A stretch of DNA of 23,355 nucleotides from positions 1 through 23,355 of the forward strand of contig CABUTS010000045.1 of NCBI GenBank assembly GCA_902494515.1, written 5' to 3'. The stretch is from an uncultured Muribaculaceae bacterium (GTDB taxonomy: Bacteria > Bacteroidota > Bacteroidia > Bacteroidales > Muribaculaceae). This document shows, piece after piece, positions 14,761 to 22,994 of this stretch; within the stretch, counting starts at the first letter, position 1; each line of letters begins with the position of its first letter. The notes beneath the pieces are model-generated. The model made no database searches. It saw nothing but the letters and a program-made list of their open reading frames with translations, and was not told the DNA's origin. Position numbers and translations under genes: made by a program.

Positions 14761-16716
14761 TCAGAGGGTTGCGGGAGCGGTGGTGATCAGGAGGCCGCCG
14801 TTGTCGGGGATGGTGACTTTTACGGTGCCTTTTTTATCCGGTTTTACGCTCTTGACGGAGCCTTCCAGCTTGTCGTTGTCGGAGTACATTGTCAGGACTT
14901 TCCCTTGCATCTCGGCAGGAAGCACAATGTTGGTTTTCAGAGGTTTGTCGTCAGCATTGACGCCGGCGAGATACCAGTTGTCGCCATGGCGGCGGGCCAG
15001 GATGGCGTAGCGCCCGGGATAACCGTCGATGAAGCGGGTTTCGTCCCATGTTGTGGGCACCTGCTTGAGGAAATCGAGCGCCCAGGCGTTGGCGTCCTCG
15101 AGGTTGTTGGGGGCGAGGGCGAAATGCTGCACGGGGCTCTGGAAAAGCACGGCTGTTGCGAGCGCGAATACATCGGAAGTGCGGCGCACCGAGCCACCCT
15201 CCTTGCCGTCGTGAGTCCAGTATTTGTTCAGCGCCGAACCGCCGAAATCCATCGAGCCGACGGTGTTGCGGACTAAGGGATGAATCGTGGCGTTGAAAGC
15301 CTCGTTGTCGCAGGAGCCCTGCGAGAAATGCAGATTCTCCGAAGCCAATACCGCCTCGCTGGCGGCGTAGTTGGGATACATTCGTTCCCATCCGCGGGGG
15401 AGTGTGCAGCCGTGGAAAATCACGAGCAGACCGTAATCGTTGGCGTCGGCCAGAATGTCGTGGTAGAGCCGCATCATATCCTGCTTGTCACCACCGAAGA
15501 AGTCTACCTTGATGCCGAGGATGCCGTTCTCCTGCATCCATTTCATGTCGCGGCGTCGCGCCACGATGTCGCTCATTACATTGCGCGGACCCATCGGAGC
15601 GTCGTTCCACGCGCCGTTGGAGTTGTACCACAGATAGAGTCCTACACCCTTCTCGCGGCCATATCTGGCAAGTTCAGCGATGCGGTCGTAGCCGATATTG
15701 GTGTCCCAGAGAGCGTCGACAAGCACCGAACGGTAGCCGAGGGCGTGGGCGAAGTCGATATATTCTTTCTGTCCTTCAAAGGTGCAGAAGCGGTCCATCT
15801 TTATGATCCAGCTCCAGGTGCCTTTGCCGTACTCATAGTCCTTTGAAGCCTCGTAGAGGGGGCGTACGACGTCGAAGGGAACGGTTGTTTCTGCAATCGG
15901 AGCAAGAGTTTCGCCTACGGTGACGGTGCGCCAGGGGGTATAGCCGGGCAGCGAGATGGCGGCTGTCGGGGAGCCGAATCCGTTCATCTCACCCTGCGCC
16001 GGATATGCAATGGTATAGGAACTGTCGGGATTCCCGGTCAGGTGCGAAGCGCAGTAGTCGCCGGCGACGCCGGTTTCGGAGATGAGAGTCCAGCCCTTGT
16101 CGCCGTTGCGGAAGAGGCAGGGGAAGGAATAGCCGTAGCCGTAACCGTTTTTGCCGGGAGTGTCATCGACCGCGTAGCTTGTCTCGTAGCTCGGCGCGGT
16201 GCGGGCGAAGCCGGTCATGGGCTTGCTCTGCGGGCAGAGGAACGTGGTGGTGCTGTCGGGCATTACGAACCCGGTAGCCTCGCGTTCGACTACGCAGCAG
16301 CGTGTTTCCCCCTGAGGGAGAATCTTGTAGCGGAACGCCACATTGTTGTCGGAGACTTCAAAGATAACATCGAACACCGGTTTGCCATCCTTGGCGAAGG
16401 TGAATTCACGCTGATTGGCTGTGTAATCCACGTGGCTTTTCTTGATGTTCGGCAGCGAATATGAGTCCTTGACTTCGGATTGCTGCGAAGCCTTGTCGAG
16501 AGTCAGGCCGGTAGTGAAATCGCCGATATTCGTTACCATGCCGAGGGGCGATTCGGCAATGAAATTCGCTCCTTTGTATGTAATGGAGTAAACGGGCCGT
16601 CCGGCGTTGTCGCCGACGGTAACAACCGTATTCCCGTCGGGGCTCGGAACCGAAAACGATTCGGCCAGCCCCGCGAAAGGAATAAGGAGTGTCGTCAGAA
16701 TTAAAATATTTCGCAT
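14761..16716 (-). CDS. GH97 family glycoside hydrolase, probable retaining alpha-galactosidase type
   Basis: 651 residues with a signal peptide (MRNILILTTLLIPFAGLAES). The N-terminal beta-sandwich GH97_N runs to about 280 (SPDGNTVVTV, VAFRYKI). The (beta/alpha)8 catalytic domain spans about 290-560 (GTWSWIIKMDRF, DALWD, LYLWYNSNGAW, GIKVDFFGGD, FHGCTLPRGWERMYPN). A C-terminal sheet follows (DNWYLAGVNADDKP). Asp405 in IKVDF occupies the site of the nucleophile of retaining GH97 alpha-galactosidases, and Glu460 sits 55 residues later like their acid/base; inverting SusB-type alpha-glucosidases lack this Asp. The residue mapping is from memory of the family. It lies 43 nt after GH43 on the same strand, so they form an operon, acting in the periplasm on side-chain sugars. 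Confidence 0.9.
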   Translation of the reverse strand: MRNILILTTLLIPFAGLAESFSVPSPDGNTVVTVGDNAGRPVYSITYKGANFIAESPLGMVTNIGDFTTGLTLDKASQQSEVKDSYSLPNIKKSHVDYTANQREFTFAKDGKPVFDVIFEVSDNNVAFRYKILPQGETRCCVVEREATGFVMPDSTTTFLCPQSKPMTGFARTAPSYETSYAVDDTPGKNGYGYGYSFPCLFRNGDKGWTLISETGVAGDYCASHLTGNPDSSYTIAYPAQGEMNGFGSPTAAISLPGYTPWRTVTVGETLAPIAETTVPFDVVRPLYEASKDYEYGKGTWSWIIKMDRFCTFEGQKEYIDFAHALGYRSVLVDALWDTNIGYDRIAELARYGREKGVGLYLWYNSNGAWNDAPMGPRNVMSDIVARRRDMKWMQENGILGIKVDFFGGDKQDMMRLYHDILADANDYGLLVIFHGCTLPRGWERMYPNYAASEAVLASENLHFSQGSCDNEAFNATIHPLVRNTVGSMDFGGSALNKYWTHDGKEGGSVRRTSDVFALATAVLFQSPVQHFALAPNNLEDANAWALDFLKQVPTTWDETRFIDGYPGRYAILARRHGDNWYLAGVNADDKPLKTNIVLPAEMQGKVLTMYSDNDKLEGSVKSVKPDKKGTVKVTIPDNGGLLITTAPATL

Positions 16717-16759
16717 AAAGAATTGATAATGAGGGTCGAATATGTATGCGCGATGCCGC

Positions 16760-18766
16760 TTATCGGAGGGTGGGGGTGAGGTGGTAGATTTTCTTCAGGC
16801 CATTCCAGTCGAAGGTCACGGTATTTGAGGCGGAGGTGGGGTCGGAAACAGATACCTTGACGTCGGGATTGGAGCAGCTGGCTTCGATTTTGACGAGAAC
16901 AGGCTCTGAGGAGGTGCCGACCGAGGTGTTGTAGGCTACTTCGTAGTGGCTGTAGTCGGTGATGCCGTTGCCGTTGGTGGAGCGGACGGGGGTAGCGGGG
17001 AGTGTGAGAGCCTTGCCGTTGACCTTGATTGTGGGAACGGGAACTTCAGGGCGCTCCATGGTCTCGCCGCGGCGGGTGAAGCCGAGTCCCTCGAAGCGCA
17101 TATTGCCGTTGGAGGCGATGTAGACCGCATGTTTGCCGTCGAGATTGTCGACAGCGTCGGCTACGTCGGCGGTGAGGCGGGTGAGCTTACCTTTGGAGGA
17201 GGCGGGGACGGTGAGCTGAGCGATTTTCTTCCCTTTCCAGGTGGCGTTGTCTACGGGGCCGTCGAGCCAGACGTCAACGGTGAAGGACTCGTCGGTCTGC
17301 GGGATAACGAACAGATTTACAGCCGTTTCGTTCCCCTTGGCGGTGCCTTCGAAGGGCTTCAGGCCGTTGGTGGCTTTCTTCAGGCCGCCGAAACCGAAGT
17401 ATTTGAAGCCGGCAACGTCGCCGGGAGTCATGTCAACGGGCATATGGTTGTCCCAGATATCCCAGGCGTCCTGCATCGAGCCAAGATCCGAGAGGTAGCA
17501 GGCTATACCGGCCGAATAATACTTGTAGGGGTCGAGACCATAAATGTCGAAACCCTCGGAGGTTACCTCGGCGCCGGTGTATTCCGAGCCGTCGGCCCCC
17601 TTGCAGTGATATATGCCATCCTTGGCCGAGGTGTCGAGGCCGCGGATCACGACCTTACCACCCTTGGCAACCGGACGTTTGTCGGCCTGGATGGTGATGG
17701 GAGCGACCATTGCCTGACGGGCGAAACCGAATCCGCGCGGCGGACGGTGATAGAACACATACCATTGTCCGTTGATTTCCTGGATACTGCCGTGGGTGTT
17801 GTGGCCCGAAAAGGTTGTGGCGAGTTTCGAGCCGTCGGTCGATGGAACTACAGCACGGCTGTCGACCAGCACACCGCCGGCGCGCCAGGGGCCAAGCGGC
17901 GTGTCGCCGTAGGCGTAGCGCAGGGTGGAGTTGCTGTTGCCGAGGCCGTATTCCGGTCCGGAGAAGCCGGAGAAAATCATCACATATTTGTTGCCGACCT
18001 TGCGGATCGAGGAGGCTTCGAAGAAGTTGAAATCCAGCGGGTTCTGATCAGGGAACAGAGCCGGATATGTTGTCCCCTTGGGGTCGCGGATTTCACCCTG
18101 ATGGGTGCTTGCGGGGATGAAATAAGGGATTCTTTCGGTTCCGGGACGCATCGAATACATCGTTTCCTGATCGAGCTCGGCGGCTGAGGAACGCTGGAAT
18201 CCCCAGTAACCGTAGGCACGGAACCCCTTCGCGTAGTCGGGATCCTTCTTGTCTGTGATGGTTTCTACGAAAATCGAGGGGTCGAAGCCGAGGATCGAGC
18301 CCTCGGTGGTGGCTGTGCCTTCGGCGTTGAGGTTCACGGGTGTGAAAGGTCCGTCGGGACGGCTGCCTTTGCAGACCATGGCTTCGCGGCGCGGGCCGCG
18401 GCTGTGGGGATAGAGCCAGTATTCACGTTTGCCGTCGGGGCGGTTGATTTCTACGAGGTCGGGAGCGTACATTACGTCCCACTGACGGCCGGTTTCGTAG
18501 GTGAAAATCGGGCCTTCGTCGCGCCAGTCGTTGAGGTCCTCGACCGGCGCGGACCACATTCGGATGTCGTTGCCGCAATAGCTGTCAAGGCGCAGGTCAT
18601 GCGAGCCGATGATATAGGCGCGGAAATGTCCGGGATTGTCCGGATCCTCAAAAACACGGGGTTCTCCGTCGGGGAGATGCTCCCATAGCGGCAGATATGG
18701 GTTAGCGGCCTGCAGAGCCAGCGGCGCCAGCAGAGCAGCCACGAAGGGCAAAATTTTTCTTTTCAT
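16760..18766 (-). CDS. GH43 family glycoside hydrolase with CBM6-like domain
   Basis: 668 residues with a signal peptide (about 1-20, ending LALQA). The five-bladed propeller covers about 22-360. Its likely catalytic triad is Asp41 (RVFEDPDN, base), Asp162 (GFDPSIF, pKa modulator) and Glu250 (FFEASSI, acid). WDVMYAPDLVE and HGSIQEINGQWYVFYHR are further family blocks. Residues about 415-565 look like a CBM6-type beta-sandwich (AGFKYFGFGG, DGKHAVYIASNG). The last 100 residues are an Ig-like tail. GH43 members cleave alpha-L-arabinofuranose or beta-xylose linkages, and some cleave galactan; the specificity here is not readable. It is the first gene of a GH43-GH97 operon, placed directly downstream of the HTCS gene and its terminator. 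Confidence 0.9.
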   Translation of the reverse strand: MKRKILPFVAALLAPLALQAANPYLPLWEHLPDGEPRVFEDPDNPGHFRAYIIGSHDLRLDSYCGNDIRMWSAPVEDLNDWRDEGPIFTYETGRQWDVMYAPDLVEINRPDGKREYWLYPHSRGPRREAMVCKGSRPDGPFTPVNLNAEGTATTEGSILGFDPSIFVETITDKKDPDYAKGFRAYGYWGFQRSSAAELDQETMYSMRPGTERIPYFIPASTHQGEIRDPKGTTYPALFPDQNPLDFNFFEASSIRKVGNKYVMIFSGFSGPEYGLGNSNSTLRYAYGDTPLGPWRAGGVLVDSRAVVPSTDGSKLATTFSGHNTHGSIQEINGQWYVFYHRPPRGFGFARQAMVAPITIQADKRPVAKGGKVVIRGLDTSAKDGIYHCKGADGSEYTGAEVTSEGFDIYGLDPYKYYSAGIACYLSDLGSMQDAWDIWDNHMPVDMTPGDVAGFKYFGFGGLKKATNGLKPFEGTAKGNETAVNLFVIPQTDESFTVDVWLDGPVDNATWKGKKIAQLTVPASSKGKLTRLTADVADAVDNLDGKHAVYIASNGNMRFEGLGFTRRGETMERPEVPVPTIKVNGKALTLPATPVRSTNGNGITDYSHYEVAYNTSVGTSSEPVLVKIEASCSNPDVKVSVSDPTSASNTVTFDWNGLKKIYHLTPTLR

Positions 18767-18798
18767 AAATGCGTGTAAATGATGACTGATTTATAGTG

Positions 18799-18806
18799 CA
18801 AAGATA
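18799..18806 (-). promoter_or_regulatory. -7 element of the GH43-GH97 operon promoter
   Basis: On the minus strand TATCTTTG matches TAnnTTTG, 32 nt upstream of the GH43 ATG. There is no TTTG at -33; the region there is the AT-rich tail of the HTCS terminator (CCTTTTAAAATG). A weak -33 would suit control by an activator such as the neighbouring HTCS. Confidence 0.6.
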
Positions 18807-18840
18807 GTGCAGGGCGCGCGAAACGGCATTTTAAAAGGTT

Positions 18841-18866
18841 GCCCCGAGATATGAGATAGTCGGGGC
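18841..18866 (-). terminator. Terminator between the HTCS gene and GH43
   Basis: GCCCCGA (18841-18847) and TCGGGGC (18860-18866) form a perfect 7-bp stem. On the minus strand AACCTTTTAAAA follows. This separates the regulator transcript from the GH43-GH97 operon. Confidence 0.6.
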
Positions 18867-18900
18867 GGCCTTCAAAAATGTATCAAAAATGTTCGTTTTT

Positions 18901-19008
18901 GTAACATCCGGGCCTCGGAACCGGGCTTCGTGCGCCGGAGCCATCGGAACCGGGCTTCGTGCGTCGCGACGGTTCCGGGCGCCGTGACGACTCCGGGCGC
19001 GATGTTAC
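18901..19008. repeat. GC-rich folded element with 20-bp direct repeat after the HTCS
   Basis: GTAACATC (18901-18908) and GATGTTAC (19001-19008) bracket about 90 nt as a perfect 8-bp inverted repeat that includes the HTCS stop codon. Inside, TCGGAACCGGGCTTCGTGCG occurs identically at 18915-18934 and 18944-18963. CCGGAACCG/CGGTTCCG pairs allow further inner stems. Confidence 0.75.
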
Positions 19009-21464
19009 TGCTGCGGGGGATCGGTGGGTTCGTGGGAGATGATGCGCTGGCGGTATTCCGAGGGGGTGTAACCGGTGAAGCGCTTGAACACCGTAGAGAA
19101 ATGGGGCTGCGACGAGAAGCCGACCATGTAGGCCACCTGAGTGATGTCGACATCTACATTCGACAGGATTTCGCAGGCGCGGCGGATGCGGCTGTTGCGG
19201 ATGAATTCGCTCGGGGTCATGCCGGTTATCTCCTTCATCTTGCGGTGGAGATGGGCGCGGGAGATTCCAATTTCCGCGCCGAGCTGCTCGACGTTGAGGT
19301 CCGGGTCGGCGATTTTGTCGTTGATAGTCAGCAGTATGCGCTCCATCAGCTTGTCGTTGTTCCCCCTGACCTCGGGCGATTCCATTTCGGCGACAGCATC
19401 CTGAGCGCCGGAAAATTTCCCCCTGAGGCGCATGCGGTTCTCGAGCAGGGTTGTCGTCAGGGCGTCGAGCTCCTCGATGTCGAAAGGTTTGCCGATATAG
19501 GCGTCGGCTCCCTGCGACCATCCGGCCATACGGTCGGCCACTGCGCTGCGCGAACTCAGCAGAATCACCGGTATATGGCTGGTCAGCACGTTCATCTTTA
19601 CGGCTTTAAGCAGCTCGAGTCCGTCTTTCTGCGGCATTTTCACGTCGGTGATTATGAGGTCGATTTTCTGGTCCTGAAGAATTTGCTGCGCCTGGATGCC
19701 GTCTGTTGCGGTGAATACGCGGTAACCGCGGCTGTAGTGAAGTCTCAGGAATTCAAGTAGTTCGGCGTCGTCGTCGGCAATCAGCAGGCTGATGCCTGTT
19801 GAATTGTGGTGCCCCGGCAGAGTTTCCTCCGGTTCGCCGACAGGGGTCTGGAGAATGTTCCGGCGGTCCTCAGGCTTGTAGGATGGAGTTTCGGACAGCG
19901 GAGCCAGCTCGGCTTCGGTGAGATGCTCGTTGCCGAGAGGAATTCTTACTGTGAAAATACTGCCGTGGACACCGTCGGAGCGGTTTTGCACCGAGATAGT
20001 GCCGTGGTGAAGCAGCACGAGCTGCCAGGTGAGGTTGAGCCCCACGCCGAAACCGGCGTTGGTGCGGCTGGCCTGATAGAAACGCTCGAAAATATGCTCG
20101 ATATGCTTCGGGTCGATGCCGGTGCCGGTGTCTTCGACGCGGAGCTCGAACATCCCCGAGTCTCTGTTTTCGCGGAGCGAAACATTGATTTTGCCCCCTT
20201 CGCCGGTGTATTTGATTGCGTTGGTGATCAGATTTACCAGCACCTTGTCGAAGTCATTGCGGTCGATCCAGACGTTATCGACGGTTTCCGGGGCGTCGAG
20301 GGTGATTTCGATGGATTTCTGTTCGGCCATGTTGCGGAACAGCTCGATGATTTCGCGGGTGAAGCCGGTCATTTCGGTCGGCTGCATGTGGAGATGTTTC
20401 TTACCCTTGTCGATTTTGCGGATTTCGAGGAGCTGGTTGGCCAGACTGAGCACACGCGAGGCGTTGCGGCGCATTCCGCGGAGCGTAGCGGCGCGGTCGG
20501 GGTTTTTCTCCTGCTTTATCAGGGTTTCCAGCGGGCTGATCAGGCAGGTGATGTGGGAGCGGATTTCGTGGGAGATATCCATGAAGAACCGCACCTTGGC
20601 CTCGTTGATTTCGCGGGCGCTGCGCTGACGCAACACGGTGTAAATCAGCAATAAAAGTCCGATGCAAATGAGCAGATAGATGATTTTGGCGAAGGTGGTG
20701 AGATACCAGGGGCTGGAGATGTTGATGGTGAGATTCGTAATCTGGGAATACTTGCCGTTGTCCCAGGCGCGGATTTGCAGATGTTTGGTGCCGGGGTTCA
20801 TATCGGGGACGAACAGGGTGCTTTCGCCCGGTTTGAGCCTTACCCACTTCTTGTCCCCCTCCATTTTCCATTCAAAGCATACGCTCTGCGGGTCGCGGTA
20901 GTCCATGGTCGAGAGGCAGAGCATCAGCATCTTGTCGGCGTACGAAAGATTCAGTTCGCTGAGACCTCCGGCTGTCAGGGAGTCACCCTCGGCGGTCACA
21001 CATTCCGACATCTTCACAGGCTGGTTGTTGACGTAAGCGTCTGTAACACAGATAGGTGTCTTGAAATCCAGATTCTGCATGGCGGCAGGGTCCAGATATG
21101 TGTATCCCAGATTGCCGCCGAAAAGAATCTGGCCCGACGACCCCGTGTCCGAACCGGAGAAAAAGGAGGTCTCGGACATGCCGTGACCGCCGGTAATCGA
21201 AATCATATCGCCTGTAGCCGGGTCGTAGCGGGTTATGCCGTGCATTGTTCCGATCCAGGCAATCCCCTTGGAGTCGATTTCGATGGAGCGCACGTCGATG
21301 TCCGAGAGACCGTCGGCCTCGGAGAGGATAGCTTCGGCGCTCAGTGATGTAGGATTGAAGATTATCAGTCCCTTCTCGGTACCCATAAGCAGCTTGCCGT
21401 CAAGGGTTTCGCGCACGGCGACTGTTCGATATGCATCATTTTGCCCGTGCGAAGGTCGTAGCAT
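19005..21464 (-). CDS. HTCS C-terminal part: Y_Y_Y, histidine kinase, receiver, AraC-type HTH
   Basis: 819 residues in this frame, with real homology beginning near AYRTVAVRETLDGK. Residues 20-130 are the last propeller blades (GLIIFNP, GITRYDP). 165-250 is the Y_Y_Y domain (NLSYADKMLMLCLS, EWKMEGDKKWV). 255-278 is the membrane helix. His299 (MDISHEIRSHIT) is the phosphoacceptor, with Asn415 in the N box and DTGTGI and GFGVGLNL as ATP-binding boxes. The receiver has Asp565/566, phosphoacceptor Asp607 and Lys659. The AraC-type HTH covers about 715-805. The H-box lacks the usual Pro (RSHIT for RTPLT). Whether this part is expressed alone is unknown; it has no signal peptide of its own. Confidence 0.88.
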   Translation of the reverse strand: MLRPSHGQNDAYRTVAVRETLDGKLLMGTEKGLIIFNPTSLSAEAILSEADGLSDIDVRSIEIDSKGIAWIGTMHGITRYDPATGDMISITGGHGMSETSFFSGSDTGSSGQILFGGNLGYTYLDPAAMQNLDFKTPICVTDAYVNNQPVKMSECVTAEGDSLTAGGLSELNLSYADKMLMLCLSTMDYRDPQSVCFEWKMEGDKKWVRLKPGESTLFVPDMNPGTKHLQIRAWDNGKYSQITNLTINISSPWYLTTFAKIIYLLICIGLLLLIYTVLRQRSAREINEAKVRFFMDISHEIRSHITCLISPLETLIKQEKNPDRAATLRGMRRNASRVLSLANQLLEIRKIDKGKKHLHMQPTEMTGFTREIIELFRNMAEQKSIEITLDAPETVDNVWIDRNDFDKVLVNLITNAIKYTGEGGKINVSLRENRDSGMFELRVEDTGTGIDPKHIEHIFERFYQASRTNAGFGVGLNLTWQLVLLHHGTISVQNRSDGVHGSIFTVRIPLGNEHLTEAELAPLSETPSYKPEDRRNILQTPVGEPEETLPGHHNSTGISLLIADDDAELLEFLRLHYSRGYRVFTATDGIQAQQILQDQKIDLIITDVKMPQKDGLELLKAVKMNVLTSHIPVILLSSRSAVADRMAGWSQGADAYIGKPFDIEELDALTTTLLENRMRLRGKFSGAQDAVAEMESPEVRGNNDKLMERILLTINDKIADPDLNVEQLGAEIGISRAHLHRKMKEITGMTPSEFIRNSRIRRACEILSNVDVDITQVAYMVGFSSQPHFSTVFKRFTGYTPSEYRQRIISHEPTDPPQQ

Positions 21465-21913
21465 CCGATGCCGTCAAACATGCCGATCCAGAGCCTCTGA
21501 CGGGAGTCGATATACAGCGAGGTGATGCCGTTGCTGGAGAAATCCTCGCCGACTTTCTCGCGGTTCAGGAATTTCACCTCCCCGGTGGCGGTATTGATCA
21601 GGTAAAGCCCCACGGCGCGGACTGCCACACAGAGCAGGTTCAGCTCCGGACAGGCCGTGCCGTACCACCGGTATTCGGTCTTGGGAATATCGGCGATTTT
21701 TGTCATGCTGCCGTTGTCGCTGTTTATCCGATATACACCTTCGCCCGAAACCATCGCGTAAACCGTGCCGTCGGGAGCGCTGAAAATCGAGCGTACGGGA
21801 GCCCCGGTGGGGGTGGGCACGGTCCGCTCAAGGGCGGCGTTGCGGTCGATTTTCAGAATATCGCCCCGCTGCAGAGCTATCCATACGTTGTCGCCCGAGA
21901 GGCAGGAGGCCAT
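21365..21913 (-). CDS. HTCS middle fragment: propeller blades in the shifted frame
   Basis: 182 residues of sensor-domain propeller (SGDNVWIALQRGDILKID, RLWIGMFDGIGCYDLRTG) that continue the upstream fragment after one frame change. The last residues after about GKMMHIEQSP are out-of-frame noise before a TGA. The ATG at 21913 is inside the real gene, not a true start. Confidence 0.75.
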   Translation of the reverse strand: MASCLSGDNVWIALQRGDILKIDRNAALERTVPTPTGAPVRSIFSAPDGTVYAMVSGEGVYRINSDNGSMTKIADIPKTEYRWYGTACPELNLLCVAVRAVGLYLINTATGEVKFLNREKVGEDFSSNGITSLYIDSRQRLWIGMFDGIGCYDLRTGKMMHIEQSPCAKPLTASCLWVPRRD

Positions 21914-22994
21914 GACCCCCCCCGGCGAATCCCGGCAGAATGGTGCGCAGGTGATGGTAGTTGAAAGGCGACGGGGAGCCCGACACCATATAAATACCGT
22001 TGAAATTTGTCACAATCCAGATGTTACCCATCGGGTCGCCGTAGATGCTGCGGATGCCGGCGTTTCTGATATCCATCGCCGGATGATACAGACCCTGAAC
22101 CTGCCGGGGATTCCGGCCGTCGGGGTCTACTTCCCACATGTCGCCGTCGTAATACGCCACGAACATGCGCCCCGAGGTTGTGGGGCATATGTCCACGAAG
22201 CCGCGGTTCGGATCATATCCGAGTGCTTCGGAAATGTTTACCGCATCGCCGTCGAAACCTTTCCCCTTGAGCCTGAGGAGATTGGCCCCGGTTCTAAGAT
22301 ATGTCTGGCCGTCGTAGCTGTGAAAGAATCTCTGGGGATAATGATGGCCGAAGGTGCCGCGGACTATCGAGCCGTCGGGCTGAATCCTGATTGCTTTGCC
22401 TTTCGTGTCAATAGCTATGACCGAACCGTCGTTTAATGCAGTCATCTGGTCCAGTGTGTTCATTTCCGGCAGGATACTGAAGCGTGTCACCAGATTCGCC
22501 GGAGTGCTCGGGTCGACTACAAACAGGCCGATTCCGACTGCGAGAAACACAATCCGGCCGTCGGGAAGCTGGTCGATGCAGGTGACGTAGCCGTCCAGCG
22601 CCGTCCCCGGAAGGTGAATACGCTTGAACGAACCCGTCAGGGGGTCATATAGATGGAGACCGTCGGCGGTGCCGACCCACTTCCGCTTTTCGCGGTCGGA
22701 AAAAACAATCAGAACATTATTTGTGCTTAGGGATGTGGTGTCGTTCTCATTGTGGCGGAAGGTGCGGGCATTGGCGCCGTCGTAACGCATCAGTCCGGTG
22801 TTTGATCCCACCCACAGGAATCCGTCGGCATCCATGTGCAGGCGGTTGATGAGAGCATTCGGGCACTCCTTATTCTCGATTTTTCGCAGCGAGGAGACAT
22901 GTCCGGTCGCGTCGGCCCGCAACGGAGCGAGCCAGAAAGTGAGCAGACAGGCAAGTGCCGCAAGGGCGGAAACGTTGGCGTGGAAATATTTCAT
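21828..22994 (-). CDS. HTCS N-terminal part: signal peptide and periplasmic propeller
   Basis: 388 residues, of which about 360 are genuine HTCS. After MKYFHANVSALAALACLLTFWLAPLRA (signal peptide) come propeller blades with the usual motif: FLWVGSNTGLMRYD, RKWVGTADGLHLYD, GRIVFLAVGIGLFVVD, GNIWIVTNFNGIYM. After FAGGG the frame leaves the gene at the G8 run, and the last 25 residues or so are meaningless. It starts at an ATG below a consensus -7 element. If secreted alone it would be a sensor domain without kinase. Confidence 0.85.
   Translation of the reverse strand: MKYFHANVSALAALACLLTFWLAPLRADATGHVSSLRKIENKECPNALINRLHMDADGFLWVGSNTGLMRYDGANARTFRHNENDTTSLSTNNVLIVFSDREKRKWVGTADGLHLYDPLTGSFKRIHLPGTALDGYVTCIDQLPDGRIVFLAVGIGLFVVDPSTPANLVTRFSILPEMNTLDQMTALNDGSVIAIDTKGKAIRIQPDGSIVRGTFGHHYPQRFFHSYDGQTYLRTGANLLRLKGKGFDGDAVNISEALGYDPNRGFVDICPTTSGRMFVAYYDGDMWEVDPDGRNPRQVQGLYHPAMDIRNAGIRSIYGDPMGNIWIVTNFNGIYMVSGSPSPFNYHHLRTILPGFAGGGHGLLPLGRQRMDSSAAGRYSENRPQRRP
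21916..21923. repeat. Homopolymer run of eight C (G8 in the HTCS reading direction)
   Basis: On the minus strand GCC-G8-TCATGG interrupts the HTCS. With seven G the frame runs on as FAGGVMASCLSGDNVW; with eight it leaves the gene. This is exactly where the N-terminal and middle fragments meet. Confidence 0.9.

Larger units (their letters stand above)
19005..22994 (-). pseudogene. Hybrid two-component system regulator (HTCS), broken by two frameshifts
   Basis: Read across two frame changes, this locus gives a full HTCS of about 1330 residues, the usual length. The parts are a signal peptide, a periplasmic two-component propeller domain, Y_Y_Y, one membrane helix, histidine kinase, receiver and AraC-type HTH. 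These inner-membrane proteins sense an oligosaccharide in the periplasm and activate a polysaccharide utilisation locus. The first part (to about 21920) and the kinase part share one frame; only the stretch about 21430-21920 is shifted. The first change falls at a run of eight G (minus strand), the second near a run of four A. As sequenced, the sensor and kinase cannot be made as one chain. The neighbours GH43-GH97 and GH115 would be its targets. Confidence 0.8.

Noticed and set aside
14633..15010. 125-codon + strand open frame beginning in the polypurine block
   Set aside because: The Arg/Glu/Gly-rich start is a product of low-complexity DNA, and the rest is antisense to GH97.
16946..18187. 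413-codon + strand open frame opposite GH43
   Set aside because: Antisense shadow; the GH43 strand carries the catalytic blocks.
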